A DNA stretch of 64,000 nt from Thiocapsa imhoffii (GTDB lineage: Bacteria > Pseudomonadota > Gammaproteobacteria > Chromatiales > Chromatiaceae), in assembly GCF_016583985.1 (NCBI RefSeq), contig NZ_NRSD01000006.1, positions 1 through 64,000 of the forward strand. The letters are read 5' to 3'. A program made the position numbers and the translations under genes. The notes under the pieces are model-generated. The model did not search any database, was not told where the DNA came from, and saw only the letters and a list, made by a program, of their open reading frames with translations. Shown here piece after piece: positions 17,641-27,171 of this stretch (positions are counted from its first letter, which is position 1; every line of letters begins with the position of its first letter).

Positions 17641-17882
17641 CAGAGCGCTTCCTGACCCACGGGTCCACCAAAGTCAACTTCTGCGTGCAGGTTCTCCGGC
17701 GTGATGCCGGCCAGCAATTCAGCAAGGTCGTAGCCCCTGGGTCGTACCGGCTCGATCACGATGACCCCGCCTTCTTCGCGGATCTCCACGACATCATCCA
17801 GCGTCAGGTGGGCCGCCTCCATGACGGCGGCAGGGATACGCACCGACGCACTGTTGCCCCACTTCTTCACAGTGACACGCAT
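17640..17882 (-). CDS. mazE: MazE-type antitoxin
   Basis: 80 residues with an AbrB/MazE swapped-hairpin DNA-binding domain: VTVKKWGNSASVRIPAAVME followed by LTLDDVVEIREEGGVIVIEP. The C-terminal tail (RPRGYDLAELLAGITPENLH) is the toxin-binding part. The ATG at 17882 gives the normal family N-terminus MRVTVKKWGNS; upstream in-frame codons extend into non-homologous sequence. It is expected to repress its own promoter upstream of 17882. Confidence 0.9.
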   Translation of the reverse strand: MRVTVKKWGNSASVRIPAAVMEAAHLTLDDVVEIREEGGVIVIEPVRPRGYDLAELLAGITPENLHAEVDFGGPVGQEAL

Positions 17883-18440
17883 AGCGGATTTCCGGTGTAT
17901 CTTCAATGTTGATACATTACGCCGGAGCCACGTGGCTGGCAACCTTGCGACCGTCGGGTCAGGTCGCCGCGAAGACCCGGAGAATAGGGGCCCGGGTCAA
18001 TTGATGAATACGGGGCCATACTTGGCCGCTTTTTGATCACGGCCAATAGCACGCGCTTCGGCGGCGGTCTGGGCACGCTCCAAGATGACCAGGCGGGCCA
18101 GTCGGGCGTTGAAGCCGAGATGCTCGGCGCCGAGCAGGTCACTCAGATACACACGCCGCAGCAACCCGCACCCCATCAGACCCTCGTAGGGGGGATTGCC
18201 ATGGCCATCGTTGCCCGGGGATGTCAGCGCTGGGCCACGAACGTCGGCGTCACTTCCAGCCAATCCTCCGCGCCGTTGAGATCTTTTTCCTGAGATCCGT
18301 GATCAGGGACTTGTTTTAATTTTAGTAAATACTTATATTCTTACTTTCCCATTTTATTAAACCCGTCCAGGGCCGGTGAGTCGACACTCGGTTCAATCGA
18401 GCGCCCGACTTGGCCGTGATCAACCCCAGGAGTCTTCACT
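17883..18440. other. Intergenic region with element fragment and AT-rich patch
   Basis: Contains the left end of the GGGGCCAG element (17986-18008, here GGGGCCCG). Next is an open minus-strand frame (17997-18263; RVYLSDLLGAEHLGFNARLA, RLVILERAQTAAEARAIGRD) that looks protein-like but that I cannot assign, probably a gene remnant. From about 18300 to 18360 there is a strikingly AT-rich segment (TTTTAATTTTAGTAAATACT), likely the promoter region of the DUF2189 gene. Confidence 0.5.
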
Positions 18441-19244
18441 ATGACCACAGAATCTATCGCCCTCCCCTCAACCGATTCGCATCAGGATGTCGTCCAAGCC
18501 GATACATTATCGATTCAGCGGGTGGCCTCGAACGCACCTCTACAGTGGCTCGGGCAAGGCTGGAGGACCCTGAAGGAAACGCCCTTCGTCAGTCTATTTT
18601 ACGGTTCGCTCTGCGCCCTAGCCGGTTTCGGGGCTCTGTCCATGAGCCAGGCGATGCCGGGTATGGCGTTGAAGTTTCTGATCGTGCTCTTGCTGCTAGG
18701 CCCCTTTCTGGCTGCTGGGCTCTACGTCACCGCGCGTCGCCAGTTGGGCGGTGAACAGATCGGGATTCGCGCCAGCTTTGCGCTCTATGGTCAGCGGCGC
18801 TCAAGCCTGGCGTTATTCGGGCTGGTTCTGATGTTCGTTGTCGCCTTCTGGGTCTTGGCCTCGGCGGTGATCTTTGCCATTAAAGTGACGACTCTGGCGC
18901 CGATCTCCAGTGGCTATGTGACCCTGTTGGGAGGCGGGATGGACCCATTGATGATGCTCTTCACGCTGGTGAGTACCGCCTTGCTTGGCGCGGCGGTGTT
19001 CGCGGCCAGTGTGATCGCGGTTCCGCTGATCGTCGATCGTGATGCCGGCCCGGTTGCCGGTGTGCAGGCGAGTTGGCGGGCCGTCACCCTCAATCCTGGT
19101 CCGATGTTGCGTTGGGCGGGATTGATCCTCGGCCTGATGCTGGTCGGCGCGCTGACGGCTTTCGTCGGCATGGTCGTGATCTTCCCGTTGCTTGGCTACG
19201 CGAGCTGGTATGCCTATCGCGATCTGGTCGGCGAGGACGTTTAA
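18441..19244 (+). CDS. DUF2189 integral membrane protein
   Basis: 267 residues with about six predicted membrane segments (about 55-75, 80-100, 125-150, 160-185, 190-210, 235-258). The soluble N-terminus contains APLQWLGQGWRTLKETPFVS, the typical DUF2189 opening, and the family motif VPLIVDRDAGPVAGVQASWRA occurs before the last helix. The function is unknown; earlier automatic annotations compared the family with cytochrome c oxidase subunit I without experimental support. It stands alone between repeat clusters. Confidence 0.8.
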   Translation: MTTESIALPSTDSHQDVVQADTLSIQRVASNAPLQWLGQGWRTLKETPFVSLFYGSLCALAGFGALSMSQAMPGMALKFLIVLLLLGPFLAAGLYVTARRQLGGEQIGIRASFALYGQRRSSLALFGLVLMFVVAFWVLASAVIFAIKVTTLAPISSGYVTLLGGGMDPLMMLFTLVSTALLGAAVFAASVIAVPLIVDRDAGPVAGVQASWRAVTLNPGPMLRWAGLILGLMLVGALTAFVGMVVIFPLLGYASWYAYRDLVGEDV

Positions 19245-19668
19245 CCGACAGGTACGGAGCGGCGGAAAGCGGATGTCCGCTGCAATCACTCAGGTCACGA
19301 ACACCAACTGGTAGGATCCCGCTTGCGGGCGATGCGCCCAACCGTGACGAACCGGATGCGGGGGGTGGTGGTGCATGACCGGGTTGTGGTCGACCCACCT
19401 CGGCGCTCCCCTGCGATCGCCGGCAAGCCGGCTCCTACCGATATTGTCGCCATCCGGATGACCTCTATCGTCGCTATCCGGATGACACCTATCATCGTCA
19501 CCCGGATGACCCCAAGCGGTAGGAGCCCGCTTGCGGGCGATCCGCCCAACCGAGGCGAACCGGGTGCGGGTCGTGGTGGTCCGTGACAGGATTGTGGTCG
19601 ACCCACCCCGGCGTTCCCCCGCGAACGCCGGCAAGCGGGCTCCTACACTTGCGGGCGATGATCCAAGG
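19245..19668. repeat. BIME block bordering the RAYT gene on its 3' side
   Basis: Direct REP at about 19311-19333, inverted REP at about 19413-19439, three 24-base units at 19442-19513, direct REP at about 19518-19543, spacer, and an inverted REP variant at about 19620-19647 (GGCAAGCGGGCTCCTACAC) that ends 20 bases from the RAYT stop codon. The first 40 bases (19259-19295, GCGGATGTCCGCTGCAATCA) resemble a repeat found twice at 24915-25050. Confidence 0.85.
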
Positions 19669-20127
19669 CTAGAGCCATCGCGCATCCCAATGCGGATAAT
19701 CTCGAACCGACGTCACCAAACCGGCTCGCAAAGGGTTGGCAACGATATATCTTGCGATGGCTTGCAGATCCTCTTCACTGCGGAGGGCGTGATCATGAAA
19801 CCCTTTCTGCCACAATCGCCCGCTCCGTCCAAGCACTCGATTGACGGCAATCGCCGAGCATGACTTGACCCGCAGCACGAGTTGGGACAGCTCCGAGTCC
19901 CCGAGTTCGACAAGCCAATGCAGATGATCGGGCATGACCACAAACGCCCAGGTGGTCGACCACCCGAGCGCGTCTGCCTCACGTAACTCACGGATCAAGA
20001 GACGCGCGCTCCAGAGATCCCGAAACACGGGGCGTCGCCGTTCCGTCACCGTAGTGATCGAATAGAACAGCCCAGTCTGCGAAAACCGTCCTTTGCGGAG
20101 TTCAGATCCATGTGATCCATTGGGCAT
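19669..20127 (-). CDS. REP-associated tyrosine transposase (RAYT, TnpA_REP)
   Basis: 152 residues of the Y1/HUH transposase fold. The metal-binding HUH-type motif is MPDHLHWLVEL (about residues 68-78), preceded by WAFVV. The family C-terminal signatures WQKGFHDHALRSEEDL and ARYIVANPLRAGLV follow; the catalytic Tyr is expected in the RYIVANP helix. Such single-domain transposases cut REP hairpins and are thought to spread them. The gene lies inside the REP clusters, with REP variants about 20 bases past its stop (19620-19647) and over its start (about 20128-20150). ATG 20127 is the most natural start; an upstream ATG at 20199 would add 24 non-family residues. Confidence 0.9.
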   Translation of the reverse strand: MPNGSHGSELRKGRFSQTGLFYSITTVTERRRPVFRDLWSARLLIRELREADALGWSTTWAFVVMPDHLHWLVELGDSELSQLVLRVKSCSAIAVNRVLGRSGRLWQKGFHDHALRSEEDLQAIARYIVANPLRAGLVTSVRDYPHWDARWL

Positions 20128-21027
20128 CGCAGCTCGCTTGCAGGCGACCTTAGGATCAGTTGGTTCTATGTGTTGGCTTCTTCTCGGAGCACCGTTCATC
20201 TCAATCGGCTTCTACTCTCCTGAGCACGTCCGCCTGGACATCGACACCCGATTGCAGGTGACATCGCCACAGGAGGTGTGCGAAGCCTACCATCGCCGGC
20301 AAGCCAGCTCCTACCGATATTGTCGCCATCCGGATGAACCCTATCGTCGCTATCCGGATGACCCCTATCGTCGCCATCTGGATGACACCTATCATCGCCA
20401 CCCGGATGACCTCTATCGCCCCCATCCGGGTGACCCCAAGCGGTAGGAGCCCGCTTGCGGGCGATCCGCCAACCGTGACGAACCGGATGCGGGGGTGGTG
20501 GTGCATGACCGGGTTGTGGTCGGCCCACCTCGGCGTTCTCCTGCGATCGCCGGCAAGCCGGCTCCTACCGATATTGTCGCCATCCGGATGACCTCTATCG
20601 TCGCTATCCGGATGACCCCTATCATCGTCACCCGGATGACCCCTATCGTCGCCATCTGGATGACCTCTATCGTCCCCATCCGGGTGACCCCAAGCGGTAG
20701 GAGCCCGCTTGCGGGCGATCCGCCAACCGTGACGAACCGGATGCGGGGGTGGTGATGCATGACCGGGTTGTGGTCGGCCCACCTCGGCGTTCTCCTGCGA
20801 TCGCCGGCAAGCCGGCTCCTACCGATATTGTCGCCATCTGGATGACCTCTATCGTTGTCACCCGGATGACCTCTATCGTCGCCATCTGGGTGACCCCAAG
20901 CGGTAGGAGCCCGCTTGCGGGCGATCCGCCAACCGTGACGAACCGGATGCGGGGGGTGGTGGTGCATGACCGGGTTGTGGTCGGCCCACCTCGGCGTTCT
21001 CCTGCGATCGCCGGCAAGCCGGCTCCT
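20128..21027. repeat. BIME array with 24-bp minisatellites, 5' side of RAYT
   Basis: A degenerate direct REP (CAGCTCGCTTGCAGGCGACC) touches the RAYT start. Inverted REPs follow near 20291, 20543, 20797 and 21003 and direct REPs near 20443, 20695 and 20904. The inverted-to-direct spacers hold five (20318-20437), five (20572-20691) and three (20826-20897) 24-base units. The last inverted REP is interrupted at 21027/21028 by the first insertion sequence. Confidence 0.9.
20318..20437. repeat. 24-bp minisatellite, five units
   Basis: Five adjacent 24-base units of the form TATCGTCGCCATCCGGATGA plus CCCC or CCTC. Because 24 is a multiple of three every frame stays open, giving peptides such as YRRHPDDP, but there is no start signal or coding context. 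Related arrays are at 19442-19513 (3 units), 20572-20691 (5), 20826-20897 (3), 22677-22868 (8) and 24648-24767 (5). Confidence 0.9.
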
Positions 21028-21030
21028 GAT

Positions 21031-21352
21031 ATGGATTGACCTGTCAAGCTTTGTTGTGACGTTCGATTGAAACCTTCTGTCATCAATGTCTTCGGGTCAG
21101 GGCACGACAAGCGAGCTGCGACGGTGGATCACTCTGATATACGTGGGTTGGTTACCGACCGGACGTCACTTCGTCACGGAGCTGCCCTTCTCTACGCTCG
21201 AGGGTCAGCCCTTCCAAGGAAGGGTGCCTCATAGGAGCCTCAGGGGTTCTCCTCACCGGCCGGTCATGCCCTGACTCGAAGACACTGAATTGAACGTTAG
21301 CGATCACGATCTTGCTTGGTGGTGAATGGATTTGGCGATAGCGGCGCCGGGC
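21031..21352 (-). ncRNA. Candidate bridge RNA region of IS copy 1
   Basis: This is the non-coding segment between the transposase stop and the element end, where IS1111-type elements are reported to encode the bridge RNA. In minus-strand sense it contains GGCTCCTA (complement of 21232-21239), identical to the target across the insertion point, and TCGGTA (complement of 21153-21158), complementary to the target right side. It also contains ATATCAG (complement of 21134-21140), complementary to the element's own circular junction CT|GATAT. Hairpins such as CCCTT-N6-AAGGG (21210-21225) lie between. The RNA itself and its ends are inferred. Confidence 0.4.
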
Positions 21353-22570
21353 TCAGGTTGTCGCCCGACTGCCATGGGGCTTGCCCATCACCTCGCAGGC
21401 GATCGCCCAGATGAAACCGGCCAGCTCCCGGCCCACCGCAGTGGTCACCTGCTGCTTGACCTTGCCGGCCCGCAGGAGGTGCTGGTAGCGCCCGCATAAC
21501 CGCTTTTGCGCCTCCCAGGCGATGGCCTGAACGGTCACCGAGGTCTTCTCGGCCCGTTGCTGAATCACCCGGGTCTTGCGTGCCGGGAATCGATCGTTCC
21601 AGCTCGATTCGGTCAGGATCCGTCGGACATGGCCGTTCCCCGTCTTGGTGATGGCGCCCGGGCGACGGCGTGGGCCGCTGGAGTGTTCACTGGGCACCAG
21701 TCCCAAATAAGCCATCAACTGGCGTGGGGAATCGAACCGGCTGATGTCTCCGAGTTCCGCCAGCACCGTCATGGCGCTGACCAGGCTGATGCCGCGCAGG
21801 GCCATCAGACCCTCCACCACCGGTGCCAGCGACCACTGTGGCAGCGCCGAGCGCATCTGCTGCTCCAGGCGCGCCACCTGCCGCTGTGCCGCCAACACTG
21901 CCTCGAGATACTCTTGCAACACGATCTGCTGCACCGGTGAGTCGAAGGTCACCGTCTCCAACCAACGATAGTGCTCCTGCGTCCAGCGGCTCTTGCCCCC
22001 ATAGACCTTGCCGTGCCGGAGCAGGAACGCCCCCAACGTCTGCCGCGCCTTGAGCTCGAGCTTCTTCATGTCCTCGCGCGCCCGCGTCAGATCCCGGATG
22101 GCCTCCTGCTCCGGGGGCGGAACCCAGACGGCGGTCAGCTCCCCGGCTCGCGAGAGCCGCGCCAGCCCCAACGCATCGCGGCGGTCGGTCTTGCGCCGCT
22201 CGCCGGCTTTCACTGGAATCAGCGAGGGCGCCACCACCTCGCAAGCATGGCCCGCCGTGACGATCTGCCGATACAGCCCGTATCCACACGGACCCGCCTC
22301 GTAGACCCACAGCAGTCGCTCGCCACCGTAGCGGGCACTCAGCCGTTCGATCAGCTTGGCCACCTTCTGCGGCGTATGGGCGATCGGTCCGTCATACTCC
22401 GGCGCCCCGCGACCGCACTCGGCCACCGCCACCGCGATGGTCTCCTTGTGCACGTCCAGCCCGATATAGGCCGCGTATACGTCGCTCGCTTGCTCCAGCG
22501 CCGACATCACCCCGCCCAGCCCCGCGACCGAACCGGCATGCTTCCGCCCTTCCGCGCTAAACTCATTCAT
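21353..22570 (-). CDS. IS110-family transposase (DEDD plus Tnp20 domains), copy 1
   Basis: 405 residues. The N-terminal RuvC-like DEDD domain shows YIGLDVHKETIAVAV (first Asp), LLWVYEAGPCGYGLYR (Glu) and KTDRRDALGLARL (Asp pair). The C-terminal Tnp20 domain shows ALRGISLVSAMTVLAELGDI, then YLGLVPSEHSSG (with the family's conserved Ser) and TGNGHVRRILTE. The ATG at 22570 has AGGGGG upstream; a TTG 15 bases further up is less likely. The enzyme is expected to work with an element-encoded bridge RNA, as shown for IS621. Confidence 0.93.
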   Translation of the reverse strand: MNEFSAEGRKHAGSVAGLGGVMSALEQASDVYAAYIGLDVHKETIAVAVAECGRGAPEYDGPIAHTPQKVAKLIERLSARYGGERLLWVYEAGPCGYGLYRQIVTAGHACEVVAPSLIPVKAGERRKTDRRDALGLARLSRAGELTAVWVPPPEQEAIRDLTRAREDMKKLELKARQTLGAFLLRHGKVYGGKSRWTQEHYRWLETVTFDSPVQQIVLQEYLEAVLAAQRQVARLEQQMRSALPQWSLAPVVEGLMALRGISLVSAMTVLAELGDISRFDSPRQLMAYLGLVPSEHSSGPRRRPGAITKTGNGHVRRILTESSWNDRFPARKTRVIQQRAEKTSVTVQAIAWEAQKRLCGRYQHLLRAGKVKQQVTTAVGRELAGFIWAIACEVMGKPHGSRATT

Positions 22571-22671
22571 GACCTGCCCCCTCAATCATGGCTCTGTGTT
22601 GTCGGTGGTTGCCCAACCTCGAAAACATAACCCACGTCGGTTGAGGTCGGGCAGGTCAATCCATGATGTCT

Positions 22672-22998
22672 ACCGATATTGTCGCTATCCGGATGACCCC
22701 TATCCCCGCCATCCGGATGAACCCTATCGTCGCTATTCGGATGAACCCTATCCTCGCCACCCGGATGACCTCTATCGTCCCCATCCGGGTGACCTCTATC
22801 GTCGCCATCTGGATGACCTCTATCGTTGTCACCCGGATGACCTCTATCGTCGCCATCTGGGTGACCCCAAGCGGTAGGAGCCCGCTTGCGGGCGATCCGC
22901 CAACCGTGACGAACCGGATGCGGGGGGTGGTGGTGCATGACCGGGTTGTGGTCGGCCCACCTCGGCGTTCTCCTGCGATCGCCGGCAAGCCGGCTCCT
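22672..22998. repeat. BIME unit between the two insertion sequences, with eight 24-bp units
   Basis: Begins with the right half of the REP interrupted by IS copy 1 (ACCGATATTG), then eight 24-base units (22677-22868), a direct REP (about 22873-22898), the standard spacer and an inverted REP (about 22974-22998) that is in turn interrupted by IS copy 2. From about 22870 it is identical to the stretch before IS copy 1. Confidence 0.9.
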
Positions 22999-23001
22999 GA
23001 T

Positions 23002-23323
23002 ATGGATTGACCTGTCAAGCTTTGTTGTGACGTTCGATTGAAACCTTCTGTCATCAATGTCTTCGGGTCAGGGCACGACAAGCGAGCTGCGACGGTGGAT
23101 CACTCTGATATACGTGGGTTGGTTACCGACCGGACGTCACTTCGTCACGGAGCTGCCCTTCTCTACGCTCGAGGGTCAGCCCTTCCAAGGAAGGGTGCCT
23201 CATAGGAGCCTCAGGGGTTCTCCTCACCGGCCGGTCATGCCCTGACTCGAAGACACTGAATTGAACGTTAGCGATCACGATCTTGCTTGGTGGTGAATGG
23301 ATTTGGCGATAGCGGCGCCGGGC
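23002..23323 (-). ncRNA. Candidate bridge RNA region of IS copy 2
   Basis: Identical to the region in copy 1. The target-like words lie at 23203-23210 and 23124-23129 and the donor-junction word at 23105-23111 (plus-strand coordinates). The same reasoning and doubt apply. Confidence 0.4.
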
Positions 23324-24541
23324 TCAGGTTGTCGCCCGACTGCCATGGGGCTTGCCCATCACCTCGCAGGCGATCGCCCAGATGAAACCGGCCAGCTCCC
23401 GGCCCACCGCAGTGGTCACCTGCTGCTTGACCTTGCCGGCCCGCAGGAGGTGCTGGTAGCGCCCGCATAACCGCTTTTGCGCCTCCCAGGCGATGGCCTG
23501 AACGGTCACCGAGGTCTTCTCGGCCCGTTGCTGAATCACCCGGGTCTTGCGTGCCGGGAATCGATCGTTCCAGCTCGATTCGGTCAGGATCCGTCGGACA
23601 TGGCCGTTCCCCGTCTTGGTGATGGCGCCCGGGCGACGGCGTGGGCCGCTGGAGTGTTCACTGGGCACCAGTCCCAAATAAGCCATCAACTGGCGTGGGG
23701 AATCGAACCGGCTGATGTCTCCGAGTTCCGCCAGCACCGTCATGGCGCTGACCAGGCTGATGCCGCGCAGGGCCATCAGACCCTCCACCACCGGTGCCAG
23801 CGACCACTGTGGCAGCGCCGAGCGCATCTGCTGCTCCAGGCGCGCCACCTGCCGCTGTGCCGCCAACACTGCCTCGAGATACTCTTGCAACACGATCTGC
23901 TGCACCGGTGAGTCGAAGGTCACCGTCTCCAACCAACGATAGTGCTCCTGCGTCCAGCGGCTCTTGCCCCCATAGACCTTGCCGTGCCGGAGCAGGAACG
24001 CCCCCAACGTCTGCCGCGCCTTGAGCTCGAGCTTCTTCATGTCCTCGCGCGCCCGCGTCAGATCCCGGATGGCCTCCTGCTCCGGGGGCGGAACCCAGAC
24101 GGCGGTCAGCTCCCCGGCTCGCGAGAGCCGCGCCAGCCCCAACGCATCGCGGCGGTCGGTCTTGCGCCGCTCGCCGGCTTTCACTGGAATCAGCGAGGGC
24201 GCCACCACCTCGCAAGCATGGCCCGCCGTGACGATCTGCCGATACAGCCCGTATCCACACGGACCCGCCTCGTAGACCCACAGCAGTCGCTCGCCACCGT
24301 AGCGGGCACTCAGCCGTTCGATCAGCTTGGCCACCTTCTGCGGCGTATGGGCGATCGGTCCGTCATACTCCGGCGCCCCGCGACCGCACTCGGCCACCGC
24401 CACCGCGATGGTCTCCTTGTGCACGTCCAGCCCGATATAGGCCGCGTACACGTCGCTCGCTTGCTCCAGCGCCGACATCACCCCGCCCAGCCCCGCGACC
24501 GAACCTGCATGCTTCCGCCCTTCCGCGCTAAACTCATTCAT
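23324..24541 (-). CDS. IS110-family transposase, copy 2
   Basis: 405 residues, with protein sequence identical to the transposase at 21353-22570, including all DEDD residues and the C-terminal SEHSSG and TGNGHVRR motifs. Both copies appear intact and possibly active. The near-identity indicates very recent transposition, or a duplication of the REP-IS block. Confidence 0.93.
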   Translation of the reverse strand: MNEFSAEGRKHAGSVAGLGGVMSALEQASDVYAAYIGLDVHKETIAVAVAECGRGAPEYDGPIAHTPQKVAKLIERLSARYGGERLLWVYEAGPCGYGLYRQIVTAGHACEVVAPSLIPVKAGERRKTDRRDALGLARLSRAGELTAVWVPPPEQEAIRDLTRAREDMKKLELKARQTLGAFLLRHGKVYGGKSRWTQEHYRWLETVTFDSPVQQIVLQEYLEAVLAAQRQVARLEQQMRSALPQWSLAPVVEGLMALRGISLVSAMTVLAELGDISRFDSPRQLMAYLGLVPSEHSSGPRRRPGAITKTGNGHVRRILTESSWNDRFPARKTRVIQQRAEKTSVTVQAIAWEAQKRLCGRYQHLLRAGKVKQQVTTAVGRELAGFIWAIACEVMGKPHGSRATT

Positions 24542-24642
24542 GACCTGCCCCCTCAATCATGGCTCTGTGTTGTCGGTGGTTGCCCAACCTCGAAAACATA
24601 ACCCACGTCGGTTGAGGTCGGGCAGGTCAATCCATGATGTCT

Positions 24643-25087
24643 ACCGATATTGTCGCTATCCGGATGACCTCTATCGTCGCCATCTGGATGACCTCTATCG
24701 TTGTCACCCGGATGACCTCTATCGTTGTCACCCGGATGACCTCTATCGTCGCTATCCGGGTGACCCCAAGCGGTAGGAGCCCGCTTGCGGGCGATCCGCC
24801 AACCGTGACGAACCGGATGCGGGGGGGTGGTGGTGCATGACCGGATTGTGGTCGACCCACCCCGGCGTTCCCCCGCGATCGCCGGCAAGCCGGCTCCTAC
24901 GGGGCGGGAGCGGCGATTGGATGTTTGCGGTAACCACCAAGGTCATCAACCCGATCGGGGCGCGGCGGCCATCGAATGTCTACGACACGGGTGTCGTTGG
25001 GAAGCGGATGTCCGCGGCAACCACCACGGTCACTCACCCGATCGGGGCGGCGGCAAGGGGATTATGCTCGGCGCCTTCAGCGGTGGA
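24643..25087. repeat. Terminal BIME and flanking repeats before the core genome
   Basis: Right half of the REP interrupted by IS copy 2, five 24-base units (24648-24767), direct REP (about 24771-24796) and inverted REP (about 24873-24899). After this come two imperfect 48-base direct repeats (24915-24962 and 25003-25050; both end CACCCGATCGGGGCG or AACCCGATCGGGGCG). No gene lies here. Accessory DNA ends at the tRNA gene. Confidence 0.8.
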
Positions 25088-25164
<77 letters not shown>

Positions 25165-25191
25165 TTTTTTGCTCGACTGAGCTTGGACGGC

Positions 25192-25212
25192 CCGGACCAG
25201 TGGGTGGTCCGG
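25192..25212 (-). terminator. Hairpin between rpoD and tRNA-Ile2
   Basis: A perfect 7-base stem CCGGACC/GGTCCGG with a seven-base loop lies 16 bases beyond the rpoD stop on the minus strand. No T-run follows, so it may be a processing or partial termination site rather than a full terminator. Confidence 0.35.
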
Positions 25213-25227
25213 ACGCTGGTGGTGCCA

Positions 25228-27090
<1,863 letters not shown>

Positions 27091-27171
27091 GGGGTACCCT
27101 GGTTGAAACGACGGTAAGGACGGGAGGCGGAAAACTGCGCAGTATGTCACAACAAAAGAGGTGGCTTCAAC

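Larger units (their letters stand above)
21028..22671 (-). mobile_element. IS110-family insertion sequence, IS1111 type, copy 1 (1644 bp)
   Basis: Boundaries come from comparing the interrupted REP with intact copies: GGCTCCT ends at 21027 and ACCGATATTG resumes at 22672. Thirteen-base subterminal inverted repeats (ATGGATTGACCTG at 21031-21043 and its complement at 22652-22664) lie 3 bases and 7 bases inside the ends, the spacing I recall for the IS1111 subgroup. No target duplication is seen. It carries one transposase gene and a 325-base non-coding 3' region. Confidence 0.9.
22999..24642 (-). mobile_element. IS110-family insertion sequence, IS1111 type, copy 2 (1644 bp)
   Basis: Same length, orientation and REP insertion point as copy 1, offset by 1971 bases. 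Subterminal inverted repeats are at 23002-23014 and 24623-24635. I found only two base differences from copy 1, both near the transposase N-terminus (around 22468/24439 and 22536/24507) and both silent. The IS-BIME-IS arrangement makes a direct repeat that could recombine and delete the intervening unit. Confidence 0.9.

Noticed and set aside
20318-22868. Peptide repeats YRRHPDD and similar
   Set aside because: They arise because the 24-base unit is a multiple of three. No ribosome-binding site or stable gene context exists, and copies occur in several frames.
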